Source: Glaciihabitans sp. dw_435 (GTDB lineage: Bacteria > Actinomycetota > Actinomycetes > Actinomycetales > Microbacteriaceae). From it: a stretch of 43,391 nucleotides of DNA. The stretch is taken from contig NZ_JAAVUZ010000016.1 of the NCBI RefSeq assembly GCF_018449675.1, forward strand, positions 1 through 43,391, in the 5' to 3' direction. Under the pieces are notes generated by a model. That model saw only the letters and a program-made list of their open reading frames with translations. It did no database searches and was not told the DNA's origin. The number at the start of each line of letters is the position of its first letter. Within the stretch, counting starts at the first letter, position 1. Below, piece by piece: positions 1 through 7,606 of the stretch. Made by a program: the position numbers and the translations under genes.

Positions 1-139
1 CACCTCAGCGTGGAGTGCCTCACCGGTGGCCTACCTGGAGTCATCAGATACCAGGTAGGCGACCGCGGCCTCCTCGACCCGGCCCATCGTCGCGCAGTGG
101 TAGTCGTGCTCGCGGCGCTCGGGTGCCGCTCCTCCTCCG

Positions 140-400
140 ATCGGCACCGACCTTCCAATCTACTTTTGCGAACCCCACAAGCCCTGGCAGCGCGGCTCCA
201 ACGAGAATACCAACGGTCTGCTGAGGCAGTGCTTCCCGAAGTCCACCGACCTCAGCATCCACTCGCCGGAGCGGCTTCTCGAGGTCGCCGCTGAACTCAA
301 CGAACGGCCAAGGAAGACCCTCGACGGCCGCACCCCCGCGCAAGCATTCCAACAGCTAATCTCGGAGCCGAAACATCCACCCGTTGCAACGACCTATTGA
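140..400 (+). pseudogene. IS30-family transposase, C-terminal remnant
   Basis: The plus frame ending at the TGA at 398-400 reads through the typical end of an IS30 DDE transposase. It contains PHKPWQRGSNENTNGLLRQ, which carries the glutamate-containing NENTNGLLRQ block, followed by a PERL..VAAELN.RPRKTL motif and a short tail. This is roughly the last quarter of a transposase of about 330-400 residues. No start codon, upstream catalytic aspartates or HTH domain are present in the window, so the gene is a scar. No inverted repeat could be assigned. Confidence 0.85.
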
Positions 401-642
401 AACCGCCGATGGTCAACCGGGCGCCCACCACAGTTCCGGACAGGGTTGCTGTTGCTGTAGGAGTGGTGTCGCTGGTGGCCGCTGATGCGGAGGTGGTCGC
501 GAGGAGCAGAGGAAGGAAGGCGGCTCCGGCGCCGATGCGTCACTGGTTTCAGTCACCTCGGAAGGCGGTCGGGCTTCGTCATGCTCTCGCTCCCGCGCTT
601 GGCGTCTTGGCCGGCGCACGCTCGGTCGCGGGACTCCGCGAT

Positions 643-1143
643 TTAGACCGTGTCGAGTTGGCGTTGCCGGTCGACGGGCGCCGCAATGTCGGGGTGCAGT
701 TGCGCCTCGAGGGCTCCGGCGATGGTGCGGAGTTGTTCCAGTTGCTCGGCGGAGAGTACGTCCACCAGGAGGTCTCGGACGAGCCGGTCATGATGCGGCA
801 TCGCTTCAGCGAGCAGGTCTTCACCCTTCGCGGTGAGCGTGACGATGACGGCGCGGCCGTCGATAGCGCACGTCGACCTCGTGACAAGGCCGTCGGCTTC
901 GAGTCGGGCGACGATGCGTGAGGCGCGGGGCAACGCCGAGCTGACGCAGGCGGCCAGATCGGACAGGCCGGTGGTCTTGTTTGGCTGCCGTTGCAGGTGG
1001 CCGAGCGCGTACAGGCTCACAAGCGGCTGCCCCGTGGCCTTCTGCAGTGTCGAGTTGAGGGCGGTGGGGAGGAGCTCGAGAACCGCAGCGAAGGGTTTCC
1101 ACGCGGCGAACTGCTCCGTGGTCAAGGCCGCCTGTTCGCTCAT
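643..1143 (-). CDS. MarR-family transcriptional regulator
   Basis: A 166-residue winged-helix regulator that probably binds DNA as a dimer and is released by a small-molecule ligand. The centre of the protein has the MarR recognition region (LSDLAACVSSALPRASRIVARLEADGLV pattern, split here only by family alignment), followed by a wing (D-GRAVIVTLTAKG) and a C-terminal dimerisation helix. The ATG at 1143 is chosen over an upstream frame extension to 1176 because that extension would run into the inverted repeat at 1162-1179. The gene is divergent from the oxidoreductase at 1254, with about 110 bp between them. Two matching inverted repeats in that gap suggest autoregulation and control of the neighbouring set. 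The ligand is unknown. Confidence 0.9.
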   Translation of the reverse strand: MSEQAALTTEQFAAWKPFAAVLELLPTALNSTLQKATGQPLVSLYALGHLQRQPNKTTGLSDLAACVSSALPRASRIVARLEADGLVTRSTCAIDGRAVIVTLTAKGEDLLAEAMPHHDRLVRDLLVDVLSAEQLEQLRTIAGALEAQLHPDIAAPVDRQRQLDTV

Positions 1144-1161
1144 GACCCCCACGCTACCAGT

Positions 1162-1179
1162 TAGTTGCTCTTGCAACTA
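1162..1179. promoter_or_regulatory. Inverted-repeat operator, copy 1 (TAGTTGC-N4-GCAACTA)
   Basis: A perfect 7-bp inverted repeat with a 4-bp spacer lies 18 bp upstream of the MarR start codon. A second site with the same half-site and spacer lies 44 bp away (centre to centre). The site is probably the MarR binding site; the binding is inferred from position and symmetry. Confidence 0.7.
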
Positions 1180-1205
1180 GACGTGAGTATGGTGTGTGCC
1201 ACAGG

Positions 1206-1223
1206 TAGTTGCAGTCGCAACAA
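1206..1223. promoter_or_regulatory. Inverted-repeat operator, copy 2 (TAGTTGC-N4-GCAACAA)
   Basis: This is the same half-site and spacer as copy 1, with one mismatch in the outer arm. It lies 30 bp upstream of the ATG at 1254, where a repressor would block the rightward promoter or ribosome loading. The AAAGGA ribosome-binding site follows at about 1241. Confidence 0.7.
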
Positions 1224-1253
1224 CCTCCGTTTTCTCGCACAAAGGATTTCGTC

Positions 1254-1814
1254 ATGACCTCTGTCACTGTTTTCGGCTCCGGCAAAATGGGTTCCGCTAT
1301 CGGTTCGATCTTCACCGCCGGCGGCGCCACGGTCGACCACATCACCTCCTCGACCCCCGACGCCACGGTCACCGGCGACATTGTCGTGTTCGCCGTGCCG
1401 TATGGGGCGATCGGGGACATCGTGGCGAAGCACCGGGACCAGCTGGCCGGGAAAATCGTCGTCGACATCACCAACCCGATCGACTTCTCGACCTTCACCT
1501 TCGTCGTCCCGGCGGACGGGTCCGGTGCGAACGAGATCGCGAAGCTGCTTCCCGCATCCACGGTGGTGAAGGGCTTCAACACCACCTTCGCGCAGACGCT
1601 CGCTGACCCGAGCCGTGGCGCGGTCGTTCTCATCGCCGGTGATAACGCCGACGCGAAGGCCACCGTTCTCGCCGCGATTCAGGCGGGCGGGTTCGCCGCC
1701 GTCGACACCGGCGCACTGGCCGCGGCACGGGAGCTCGAGGGCTTCGCGAAGCTGCAGATTCAGCTCGCCATGGGTGGCAAGATCGGCGGCTTCGCTGTCA
1801 TCCCCGCCGCCTGA
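1254..1814 (+). CDS. NADP-binding oxidoreductase (F420-reductase-like Rossmann protein)
   Basis: A 186-residue protein of the NADP oxidoreductase, coenzyme F420-dependent family (F420_oxidored). The N-terminus is a Rossmann fold with GSGKMG near residue 8, a DIVVFAVPY strand, DITNP, and a VKGFNTTFA segment typical of the family. These proteins move hydride between NADP and a flavin or deazaflavin cofactor, or reduce small carbonyls; the substrate cannot be read from sequence. An AAAGGA motif sits about 8 nt before the ATG. It starts a set with the VOC dioxygenase and LLM oxidoreductase, separated from the former by 43 bp. The divergent MarR gene is its likely regulator. Confidence 0.85.
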   Translation: MTSVTVFGSGKMGSAIGSIFTAGGATVDHITSSTPDATVTGDIVVFAVPYGAIGDIVAKHRDQLAGKIVVDITNPIDFSTFTFVVPADGSGANEIAKLLPASTVVKGFNTTFAQTLADPSRGAVVLIAGDNADAKATVLAAIQAGGFAAVDTGALAAARELEGFAKLQIQLAMGGKIGGFAVIPAA

Positions 1815-1857
1815 CCACCACCGCACACCCCGCCGATCTCGAGGGAGGACCCCGATC

Positions 1858-2802
1858 ATGACCACGCATAACATCACGCCGACACGGTTGAGTCGTAGGC
1901 CGGACAGTGAGCTGCTCGCGACCGACACCGGGATGGGCGCCGTCACCCTGCGAGTCGCCGACCTCGACACCGAGACCGTGTTCTACCGTGACGGGGTCCT
2001 CCTCACCGTTCTGGACGAGCACCCCGGGGATGCGGAGGGGCCTGCGCGTGTGGTCCTCGGCCGGCTCGGCGTCCCGATCGTGATCCTCGAGCACACCCCC
2101 GAGTTGCGGCATGCCGGCCCGCACGATGCCGGTCTGTATCATGTGGCCGTGGTCTTCGAACGGCAGGAAGACCTTGCCGCGGCCGTGTTCTCGATCGCGG
2201 CCCGCCACCCCCGCGCATTCACGGGGTCGTCAGATCACATCGTGAGCCAGGCGTTCTACTTCACCGACCCGGAAGGCAACGGGGTGGAGCTCTACTGGGA
2301 TCGGGACCGCACCGAGTGGAGCTGGATCGATGGGCACATCAAGATGGGCGGGTCCTACCTCGACCCGAACCGGTTCCTCGACGAGCACCTCGACCAGGCC
2401 GCCCTCACCGGTGCCGGATCGGTGGGTGCGAAGGTCGGGCATGTGCACCTGTCGGTCGGTGACCTCGACAGTGCACGGCAGTTCTACGTCGACCGGCTCG
2501 GGTTCGAGATCGTCGCCGAAATGCCCGGGCAGGGACTCTTCGTCAGCGCTGGCGGGTACCACCACCACATGGCGATGAACATATGGAACAGCCGCGGCAC
2601 CGGACGCCGCCAAACCACCCTGGGCCTCGGCCTTGTCCGCATCAACGTGCCCACCACCGACAACCTCGGCGAACTCGACGAACGCCTACATTACCACGGC
2701 ATCACCTCCGGCCACGACAACGACGCCCTACTGTTCGACGACCCGTGGGGCAACGCTGTCGAAGTCGCCACCACAACCTCGCAAGGCGCGGCGCTGTCGT
2801 GA
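1858..2802 (+). CDS. VOC-family extradiol (catechol 2,3-dioxygenase-like) protein
   Basis: A 314-residue protein with two vicinal-oxygen-chelate modules, resembling CatE-type catechol 2,3-dioxygenases that cut an aromatic ring next to two hydroxyls using Fe(II). The N-terminal module (about 25-160) has the family LRVADLDTE..FYRD start. The C-terminal module (about 190-305) keeps the likely metal triad: His in GHVHLSVGDL, His in YHHHMAMN and Glu in GNAVEVA. A GGAGGA ribosome-binding site precedes the ATG. The TGA overlaps the GTG of the next gene, implying translational coupling. The true substrate could be a catechol, hydroquinone or another diol. Confidence 0.85.
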   Translation: MTTHNITPTRLSRRPDSELLATDTGMGAVTLRVADLDTETVFYRDGVLLTVLDEHPGDAEGPARVVLGRLGVPIVILEHTPELRHAGPHDAGLYHVAVVFERQEDLAAAVFSIAARHPRAFTGSSDHIVSQAFYFTDPEGNGVELYWDRDRTEWSWIDGHIKMGGSYLDPNRFLDEHLDQAALTGAGSVGAKVGHVHLSVGDLDSARQFYVDRLGFEIVAEMPGQGLFVSAGGYHHHMAMNIWNSRGTGRRQTTLGLGLVRINVPTTDNLGELDERLHYHGITSGHDNDALLFDDPWGNAVEVATTTSQGAALS

Positions 2803-3833
2803 AGAAAATCGGGTTCCTCTCCTTCAACCACTGGAGCGCCCAGAACGGCTCCCGGGTGCGCTCCGCTCAAGAGTCGCTGTTGCAGTCCATCGAGCTGGCC
2901 GAGGCGGCCGAGGAGATCGGGATCGATGGGGCGTTCTTCCGAGTGCACCACTTCGCTGAACAGCAGTCCTCCCCGCTCCCGCTACTCGCGGCGATCGCCG
3001 CCCGCACCCTGACGATCCAGGTCGGCACCGGGGTCATCGACATGCGCTACGAAAACCCGCTCGCGTTGGCGGAAGAAGCAGCCTCCACCGACCTCATCTC
3101 GGCCGGGCGCTTGCAACTCGGGGTGAGCCGTGGATCACCCCAGCACGCCGCTGAGGGCTGGAAGACGTTCGGGTACACACCCGAGATCACCGACGCGGAC
3201 ATGGCGGCGGAGAAAACCGATCAGTTTCTCGCCGCCATCCGAGGGTTCGGTGTCGCGACCCCGAACCCGGAGCGGTATGCGCCGAACACGCCACGGCTCC
3301 CGGTGACACCCCTGTCCCACTCATTGCCGACGAGGGTTTGGTGGGGCGCCGGAAGCCGGGTCACCGCCACCGTCGCCGCAAACAAGGGAATGAACCTGAT
3401 GTCGTCGACTCTCATGACCGAAGACACCGGAGCGTCCTTCGAACTGCTGCAACGGCAACAGATCGACCTCTACCGGACCGCGTGGAAGGGCGCCGGGTGG
3501 GAACACGACCCGTCCGTGTCGGTGTCCCGCGGCATTCTCCCCGTCATCGACGACGAGACCGCACGACACTTCGCCCCCAATGCGGGTGCGGGGGATCAGG
3601 TGGGGTTGATCGACGGGGTCATGTCCCGCTTCGGCCGCCAGCACGTCGGCAGCCCCGAACGCCTCGTCGATGTCCTCGCCCAGGACGAAGCCCTCGACGC
3701 GGCCGATTGGGTGCTGATCACGATCCCGAACCAACTCGGCGTCGACTTCAACGTCAAGCTCCTCACCGCCATCCGGCACATCGGCACCGAACTCGGCTGG
3801 ACCCACCCCGCCCCAAGCCCCGCCCTCGCATGA
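2799..3833 (+). CDS. LLM-class flavin-dependent oxidoreductase (luciferase-like)
   Basis: A 344-residue bacterial-luciferase-like TIM-barrel monooxygenase or reductase that uses FMN or F420 bound in the barrel. The N-terminus KKIGFLSFNHW, the VGTGVIDMRYENPLALAEEAA segment and SAGRLQLGVSRG are characteristic of the family. The GTG start at 2799 overlaps the preceding TGA (GTGA), which fixes the start. Next to an extradiol-type dioxygenase it plausibly hydroxylates the aromatic substrate or supplies reduced flavin chemistry, but this is inference. It is followed directly by a broken amidohydrolase, the usual later step in such pathways. Confidence 0.88.
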   Translation: MKKIGFLSFNHWSAQNGSRVRSAQESLLQSIELAEAAEEIGIDGAFFRVHHFAEQQSSPLPLLAAIAARTLTIQVGTGVIDMRYENPLALAEEAASTDLISAGRLQLGVSRGSPQHAAEGWKTFGYTPEITDADMAAEKTDQFLAAIRGFGVATPNPERYAPNTPRLPVTPLSHSLPTRVWWGAGSRVTATVAANKGMNLMSSTLMTEDTGASFELLQRQQIDLYRTAWKGAGWEHDPSVSVSRGILPVIDDETARHFAPNAGAGDQVGLIDGVMSRFGRQHVGSPERLVDVLAQDEALDAADWVLITIPNQLGVDFNVKLLTAIRHIGTELGWTHPAPSPALA

Positions 3834-3864
3834 CGGCACGACGCCTAGCGAGGCGGCGGGCCGG

Positions 3865-4117
3865 ATGAAGGTCGTCGGGCTCGAAGAGCACCTCGCCCCC
3901 CGACGTGCTCGCCGCATGGCGAAACCAGGGGTCTTTGATGGAGGACATGACGATGAGGTGGTCCGTCGCCGGGTCGACCGCCGCCGCCCTGACGAACCGC
4001 GGCGAGGGAAGGATCCAGGCGATGGATGAGGCCGGGGTTGACGTCGCGGTCCTGTCCCTGACCACCCCCGGGCTGCAGGCGTTCCCCACTTTCCCGCGCC
4101 TCCGTAATCGGAGCTGA
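3865..4117 (+). pseudogene. Amidohydrolase-2 (decarboxylase-type) N-terminal remnant, frameshifted
   Basis: The ATG at 3865 opens MKVVGLEEHLAP, the characteristic beginning of amidohydrolase-2 proteins such as resorcylate-type decarboxylases. In a run of six C residues near 3896-3901 the frame shifts by one base. The +1 frame then continues with DVLAAWRNQGSLMED and AMDEAGVDVAVLSLTTPGLQAF, again family-like. The similarity stops abruptly at about 4085 and the frame ends at 4117. Only about 80 of roughly 320 residues remain, so both a frameshift and a 3' truncation are present. It lies 31 bp after the LLM gene, as expected for a former fourth cistron. Confidence 0.75.
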
Positions 4118-4194
4118 GCATCTCACGTCGAATCGTCAGAGAGCGTCTCGCGTGCTGCCCGGTAGGGGCGACGCCGCGGCCCCTGTTGCGCCTG

Positions 4195-4217
4195 CCGATA
4201 GACGATGGGTCTATCGG
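4195..4217 (-). terminator. Hairpin after the small membrane protein gene
   Basis: A perfect 9-bp stem (CCGATAGAC pairing with GTCTATCGG, 5-nt loop) lies just 3' of the stop codon of the minus-strand gene at 4221. There is no clear T-run, so termination may be weak or the hairpin may simply stabilise the message end. Confidence 0.5.
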
Positions 4218-4220
4218 GCG

Positions 4221-4439
4221 CTACGCCGGCTCGTCGGTCTCCTCGCCTGAGAGTGGCATTCGGTACGGGAGTTCACGGAGGTAGCGAAACAGGAGGTGAA
4301 GGGCCGTGGAGTCAAATGCGGCAAGCGCGGCGCCGATGAGTAGCCACCACACCCCGGTTACGAACGCAGCGACGACTAGCAGAAGCGCGAGCGCTCCAAC
4401 GAGCTGGGCCGATATGCCGGCGACCTCTGGAACACGCAT
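4221..4439 (-). CDS. Small two-helix membrane protein, function unknown
   Basis: A 72-residue protein with two hydrophobic stretches, about residues 8-26 (ISAQLVGALALLLVVAAFV) and 29-44. These are followed by an amphipathic region with RYLRELPYR and an acidic tail (GEETDEPA). I do not recognise a family. Coding is supported by GC-biased third positions, the two clean membrane segments and the hairpin directly after the stop. Its ATG overlaps a divergent ATG within GCATGC (4436-4441). It may be a complete small gene or the end of a rearranged one. Confidence 0.5.
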   Translation of the reverse strand: MRVPEVAGISAQLVGALALLLVVAAFVTGVWWLLIGAALAAFDSTALHLLFRYLRELPYRMPLSGEETDEPA

Positions 4440-5028
4440 GCCGAGAATGCGACGACAGCGCCGTGGGCGTCCCCGCAAGTTGGCCCCGCCTCGGGCTGCG
4501 CTGAAACTGCTCGATTCCCTGACGCAGCCCGTCTTCATCGAGAACCGGCATTTCGACGTCCTGGCGTCCAACTCGCTGATGCGGGCAGTGGATCCTCGTC
4601 TGTTCGTCGGCGGCAACCAGTTGCGGGACATGTTCCTCGATCCGGCCGGACAGGCTCTCTACCCGGAATGGGCGTGCGCGACGGAATGCCTAGTCGCCAA
4701 CTTGCGGCAAGCGGTCGGCATCGACGTTGATGACCCCCGATTCATCGAACTCACCGGAGAGCTCACCCTCGCCAGTGCCCGGTTCCGGAAACTCTGGGCC
4801 CGACACGAAGTCCGCGGACAGACCGGGGGCGTCATGAGATTCGATCACCCCCAAGTCGGCGAACTGACTCTGAACCGGGAACGCATGAGCGTCGCCGGCA
4901 CCGACGGGCTGATGCTCGTCGTTTTCCACCCCGACGTCGACTCCATCGATGCCGACAAGCTCGCCCTTCTGGCATCCGTAACGACCCCCGCGCCGGTCGC
5001 CGCGCATGAAATTCGGAAGCACGCATGA
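4438..5028 (+). pseudogene. Orphan MmyB-like ligand-binding domain of an XRE regulator (HTH lost)
   Basis: From about residue 20 the frame matches the C-terminal sensor domain found after the HTH in MmyB/MLTR-type XRE regulators: LLDSLTQPVFIENRHFDVLASNSL, later RFRKLWARHEV and FDHPQVGELTLNRERM (each segment named from family memory). The complete regulators at 16093 and 19925 carry about 80 residues of HTH first; here that part is absent and is replaced by sequence antisense to the membrane protein gene. An in-frame ATG at 4438 or 4447 could still make a stand-alone sensor domain. The stop overlaps the start of the next gene (ATGA at 5025-5028). A truncated regulator is the simplest reading. 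Confidence 0.65.
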
Positions 5029-5687
5029 CGACCATCGGGATCATCGGCGCCGGCGAGGTAGGCTCCCAGATCGCCCGCAAAGCAATCGCCACTGGGTACA
5101 CCATCGTCATCGCCAACTCGCGGGTCCCAGAAACCCTGACCGATCTCATCACGGACCTCGGGCCGTCCGCACGCGCAGCCACAGCAGCAGAGGTAGCCCT
5201 CACCGGGGATTTCGTCGTTATTGCCGTGCCCCTGAGACTCGCCAACGACATGCCCGCGGAAGAGCTCGCGGGCAAAATCGTGATCGACACGAACAACTAC
5301 ATGCCCGGCCGCGACGGCCGCTTTCCCCTTCTCGATTCCGGCCAGATGACCGTCCACGAGCTGCGGCAGGTCCAACTGCCCACCTCGAAGGTCATCAAAG
5401 CCTTCACCCACATCCAGGCACCAACCCTGTTCCCGTTCGCTCGGCCTCAGGGCGACCCCGACCGCATCGCCCTCGCCGTGTCCAGCGACTATCCCGAAGC
5501 CGTGGAACTCGTCACCCGGCTTCAAGACCAGTTCGGATATGACACCGTTGACAACAGTCCACTGAGTGAATCCTGGCGCACCGGACCCGGGACATCCGTT
5601 TGGAACCAATCCCTCATGGGGGGCCAGGATCGTGAAGCACTTGCCCGAAATCTGGTATTGGAGCCCCGACGACAACCGGGACGCTGA
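5025..5687 (+). CDS. NADP-binding oxidoreductase (F420-reductase-like), second copy
   Basis: A 220-residue protein of the same broad family as the gene at 1254, but clearly divergent. It has GIIGAGEVGSQIA at the nucleotide-binding loop, DFVVIAVPL, VIDTNNYMPGRDG and VIKAFTHIQAPTL. The catalytic substrate is unknown. Its ATG overlaps the stop of the orphan sensor domain, showing that the two were once coupled as a regulator-target pair. The last 35 or so residues after SESWRTGPGT do not look like the family's usual end, and another frame is open across it, so the C-terminus may have been altered by a small indel or by a fusion with the flanking scar. Confidence 0.75.
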   Translation: MTTIGIIGAGEVGSQIARKAIATGYTIVIANSRVPETLTDLITDLGPSARAATAAEVALTGDFVVIAVPLRLANDMPAEELAGKIVIDTNNYMPGRDGRFPLLDSGQMTVHELRQVQLPTSKVIKAFTHIQAPTLFPFARPQGDPDRIALAVSSDYPEAVELVTRLQDQFGYDTVDNSPLSESWRTGPGTSVWNQSLMGGQDREALARNLVLEPRRQPGR

Positions 5688-5951
5688 ACGTTGCTATCCG
5701 CCTCCTAACGCTGACACCAAAAGGCCACTTGGCGGGGTGATTCCGTGAACTATCCGTGTGGAGTTGATCGCTAAGTGGCGGCGTTCCTTGATCGCTGGAT
5801 ATCGCTAATTCCCGATGACGAGGATGCTGTCCGCGGCTTCGATGACGTCGTCGGTGATGGTCGAAAAACTATTGAATATCGAGACTAGTTTTCTGTTCTC
5901 TGAGGTCGACCTGCGTCCCCGCGGGAATGCTCGACAGCGGGATGCGCGCCG
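5688..5951. other. Non-coding gap with 7-bp inverted repeats
   Basis: No credible gene. The stretch has lower GC than its neighbours. GCCACTT (5724-5730) and AAGTGGC (5773-5779) form an inverted pair about 42 bp apart. It could be an old insertion boundary, but no transposase fragment is visible. Confidence 0.3.
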
Positions 5952-6728
5952 TTAGGAGCGAGCGACGAACGGGTCGATGATTGCCCAGGTCGCTTCGGGG
6001 TTCTCGAGGTGGGGGAGGTGTCCGGCCGCGGGCACTTCGGCGAACTCGGCACCGGGGATGGCAGCGGCGACCGCTCGCCCGTACGCGGGGGTGACGACAC
6101 GGTCGCTGTCACCGAACACGACAAGGGTTGTCACGTTCACTGCACCGAGGCGGCCGAGGAGTGACGGGTCGCTCATACCACGGCCGGCGATCACGGCCAT
6201 GGTCTGCCCGTTGGACTGCTGGATCGCACGCTGCTGATCGGTGAAGCCGGCGGGGTCCATGTAGCCGCGATCGGGATTGTGCCAAGCGACCTCCGCAAGA
6301 CCGCGGGCGTCGAGGGCGAAAAAGTCCGCGATCGGTTCGCCCTCGACAACCACACCCACACCATCAATATCGATGACGGCACCGATCAGGCCCGTGTACT
6401 TATCGTCTGCTGCTGCTTGGACGGCCATCTCGAGGGCGATCCAACCGCCGATGGAGGAACCGACCAGGGTCACATCGTGGCCGCCGTCAGCGAGGAGACG
6501 GTCCAGATACGCAGCGGCCAGGGCGGGGACGGAGTCGATGTCGTCGGGGCGGGATGAGCCGTTCCAGCCCGGGTGCGTCGGCGCAAGAGTGTGAAACGAC
6601 GAGGCGAGGTGTCCGACGATCGGTGCGACGGTCTGAGGTCCGCCACCACCGTGCAGCACGAGCGCGATACGGGCGTTGGGATCGCCGGCTTCGAGAACTT
6701 CAAGGTCAGCGGGGAGAGAAGGGGTCAT
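5952..6728 (-). CDS. Alpha/beta hydrolase
   Basis: A 258-residue alpha/beta-hydrolase fold enzyme, probably a cytoplasmic esterase, lactonase or C-C hydrolase. Visible features are an HGGGG oxyanion loop (about 26-30), a GSSIGG nucleophile elbow with Ser92, an acid in FGDSDRV and a catalytic His in AAGHLPHLEN. Only one lid region is present, with VVEGEPIADFFALDARG. The ATG at 6728 is preferred over a TTG 9 nt upstream. It is divergent from a MarR gene across a 53-bp AT-rich gap, so MarR control by an ester or acid ligand is plausible. Confidence 0.88.
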   Translation of the reverse strand: MTPSLPADLEVLEAGDPNARIALVLHGGGGPQTVAPIVGHLASSFHTLAPTHPGWNGSSRPDDIDSVPALAAAYLDRLLADGGHDVTLVGSSIGGWIALEMAVQAAADDKYTGLIGAVIDIDGVGVVVEGEPIADFFALDARGLAEVAWHNPDRGYMDPAGFTDQQRAIQQSNGQTMAVIAGRGMSDPSLLGRLGAVNVTTLVVFGDSDRVVTPAYGRAVAAAIPGAEFAEVPAAGHLPHLENPEATWAIIDPFVARS

Positions 6729-6743
6729 GGCAATCAACCTAAC

Positions 6744-6755
6744 TAAATATGTTTA
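6744..6755. promoter_or_regulatory. AT-rich inverted repeat between hydrolase and marR
   Basis: TAAA-TATG-TTTA lies in the middle of the 53-bp divergent gap, flanked by a wider inverted pair ATCAAC (6733-6738) and GTTGAT (6765-6770). The position fits an operator for the MarR protein at 6782; the symmetry is modest. Confidence 0.4.
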
Positions 6756-6781
6756 TCTAAGAACGTTGATACCATAACACC

Positions 6782-7195
6782 ATGACAACAGATTTGGAAG
6801 TGCTCGGGCAGACGCTCAAACAAGCGCAGTACCGCAACCACCGCGCGATGGATCTGGCCCTGCGGGAGGTGGGAGTCAGTCTGGTGCAGTGGGATGCCCT
6901 GCGCGCGATTGACCAAATGTCCGGCGCCTCCGGCCACGACCTCGCCGTCGTGACGTTTCAAAGCGACCAGGCGTTCGGAACCCTCGCGAACCGTCTGGTC
7001 GACCTCGGGCTGATCACGCGGTCTGCCGGGCATGGGCGACGCATCGAGCACACCCTCACTGACGAGGGCCGACAGGTGCTCACTGACGGGCACGCCATCG
7101 TCGGCGGCATACTCGATGGGCGATTCAGCCCGCTCGGTGAGGACGACCGAGCCACACTCCTCCGATTACTACAAACATTGACAGCTCGCGACTGA
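6782..7195 (+). CDS. MarR-family transcriptional regulator
   Basis: A 137-residue compact MarR protein. Helix 1 contains LKQAQYRNHRAMDLALREVGVS, the recognition helix region is around FQSDQAFGTLANRLVDLGLI, and the wing is GHGRRIEHTLTDEG. Short length and the QWDALRAID motif are normal for the family. It is transcribed away from the alpha/beta hydrolase, which is its probable target together with itself. The ligand is unknown. There is no strong ribosome-binding site and the leader is short. Confidence 0.88.
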   Translation: MTTDLEVLGQTLKQAQYRNHRAMDLALREVGVSLVQWDALRAIDQMSGASGHDLAVVTFQSDQAFGTLANRLVDLGLITRSAGHGRRIEHTLTDEGRQVLTDGHAIVGGILDGRFSPLGEDDRATLLRLLQTLTARD

Positions 7196-7606
7196 CAATT
7201 ATTCGAGAATGGGTGACAACCGTGGCCCGCTTGGTCGTCGAGAACTATGCCAGCGAGCGGACACAGAACACCGCGATTCAACGGTCAACTTCACAATGAG
7301 TATTCCTGCCATGCCGGCAGTCTCACATAAGGCCCCCTCACCGGAACCTATTTCGGACTGGTCTAACGGACGCGTCGTTTCCGCGCCATTCCGGGCTGTG
7401 ACCGTTATCGCTTTGTGGCGGGGTTTTGTGATTGATCTCCGGCGTATCGAACGGAGTTTCTGCGCTCAACGAACAGATTCTTACTGAACACCGGACTCGT
7501 CGTATCCGTCTGTTGAGGGATCAAGGCTTTTGTCGCAACAACTGCTGTCTCGGCTGCCGTCTTGCGTCGTTTGTGTAGGAGTGTTGCTTGATAGGCGGCG
7601 CTACCG
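7196..7606. other. Intergenic stretch, no gene recognised
   Basis: About 410 bp between convergent genes (MarR ending at 7195 and AKR ending at 7607). The open frames here lack family-like motifs and coding-type third-position bias. One part (7409-7450) loosely resembles 5765-5800 but not well enough to call a repeat. Confidence 0.4.

Noticed and set aside
1-120. Minus-strand frame ending in EEAAVAYLVSDDSR
   Set aside because: About 30 codons at the window edge with no recognisable family; could be a gene end but cannot be supported.
4306-4437. N-terminal extension of the MmyB domain frame
   Set aside because: Residues such as MESNAASAAP are antisense to the small membrane protein and unlike any HTH; the sensor domain starts later.
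5765-7450. Possible repeat pair (5765-5800 and 7409-7450), both with ATCGCT..GTGGCGG
   Set aside because: Matching breaks down after about 20 bases with several mismatches; too weak to call a repeat or attachment site.
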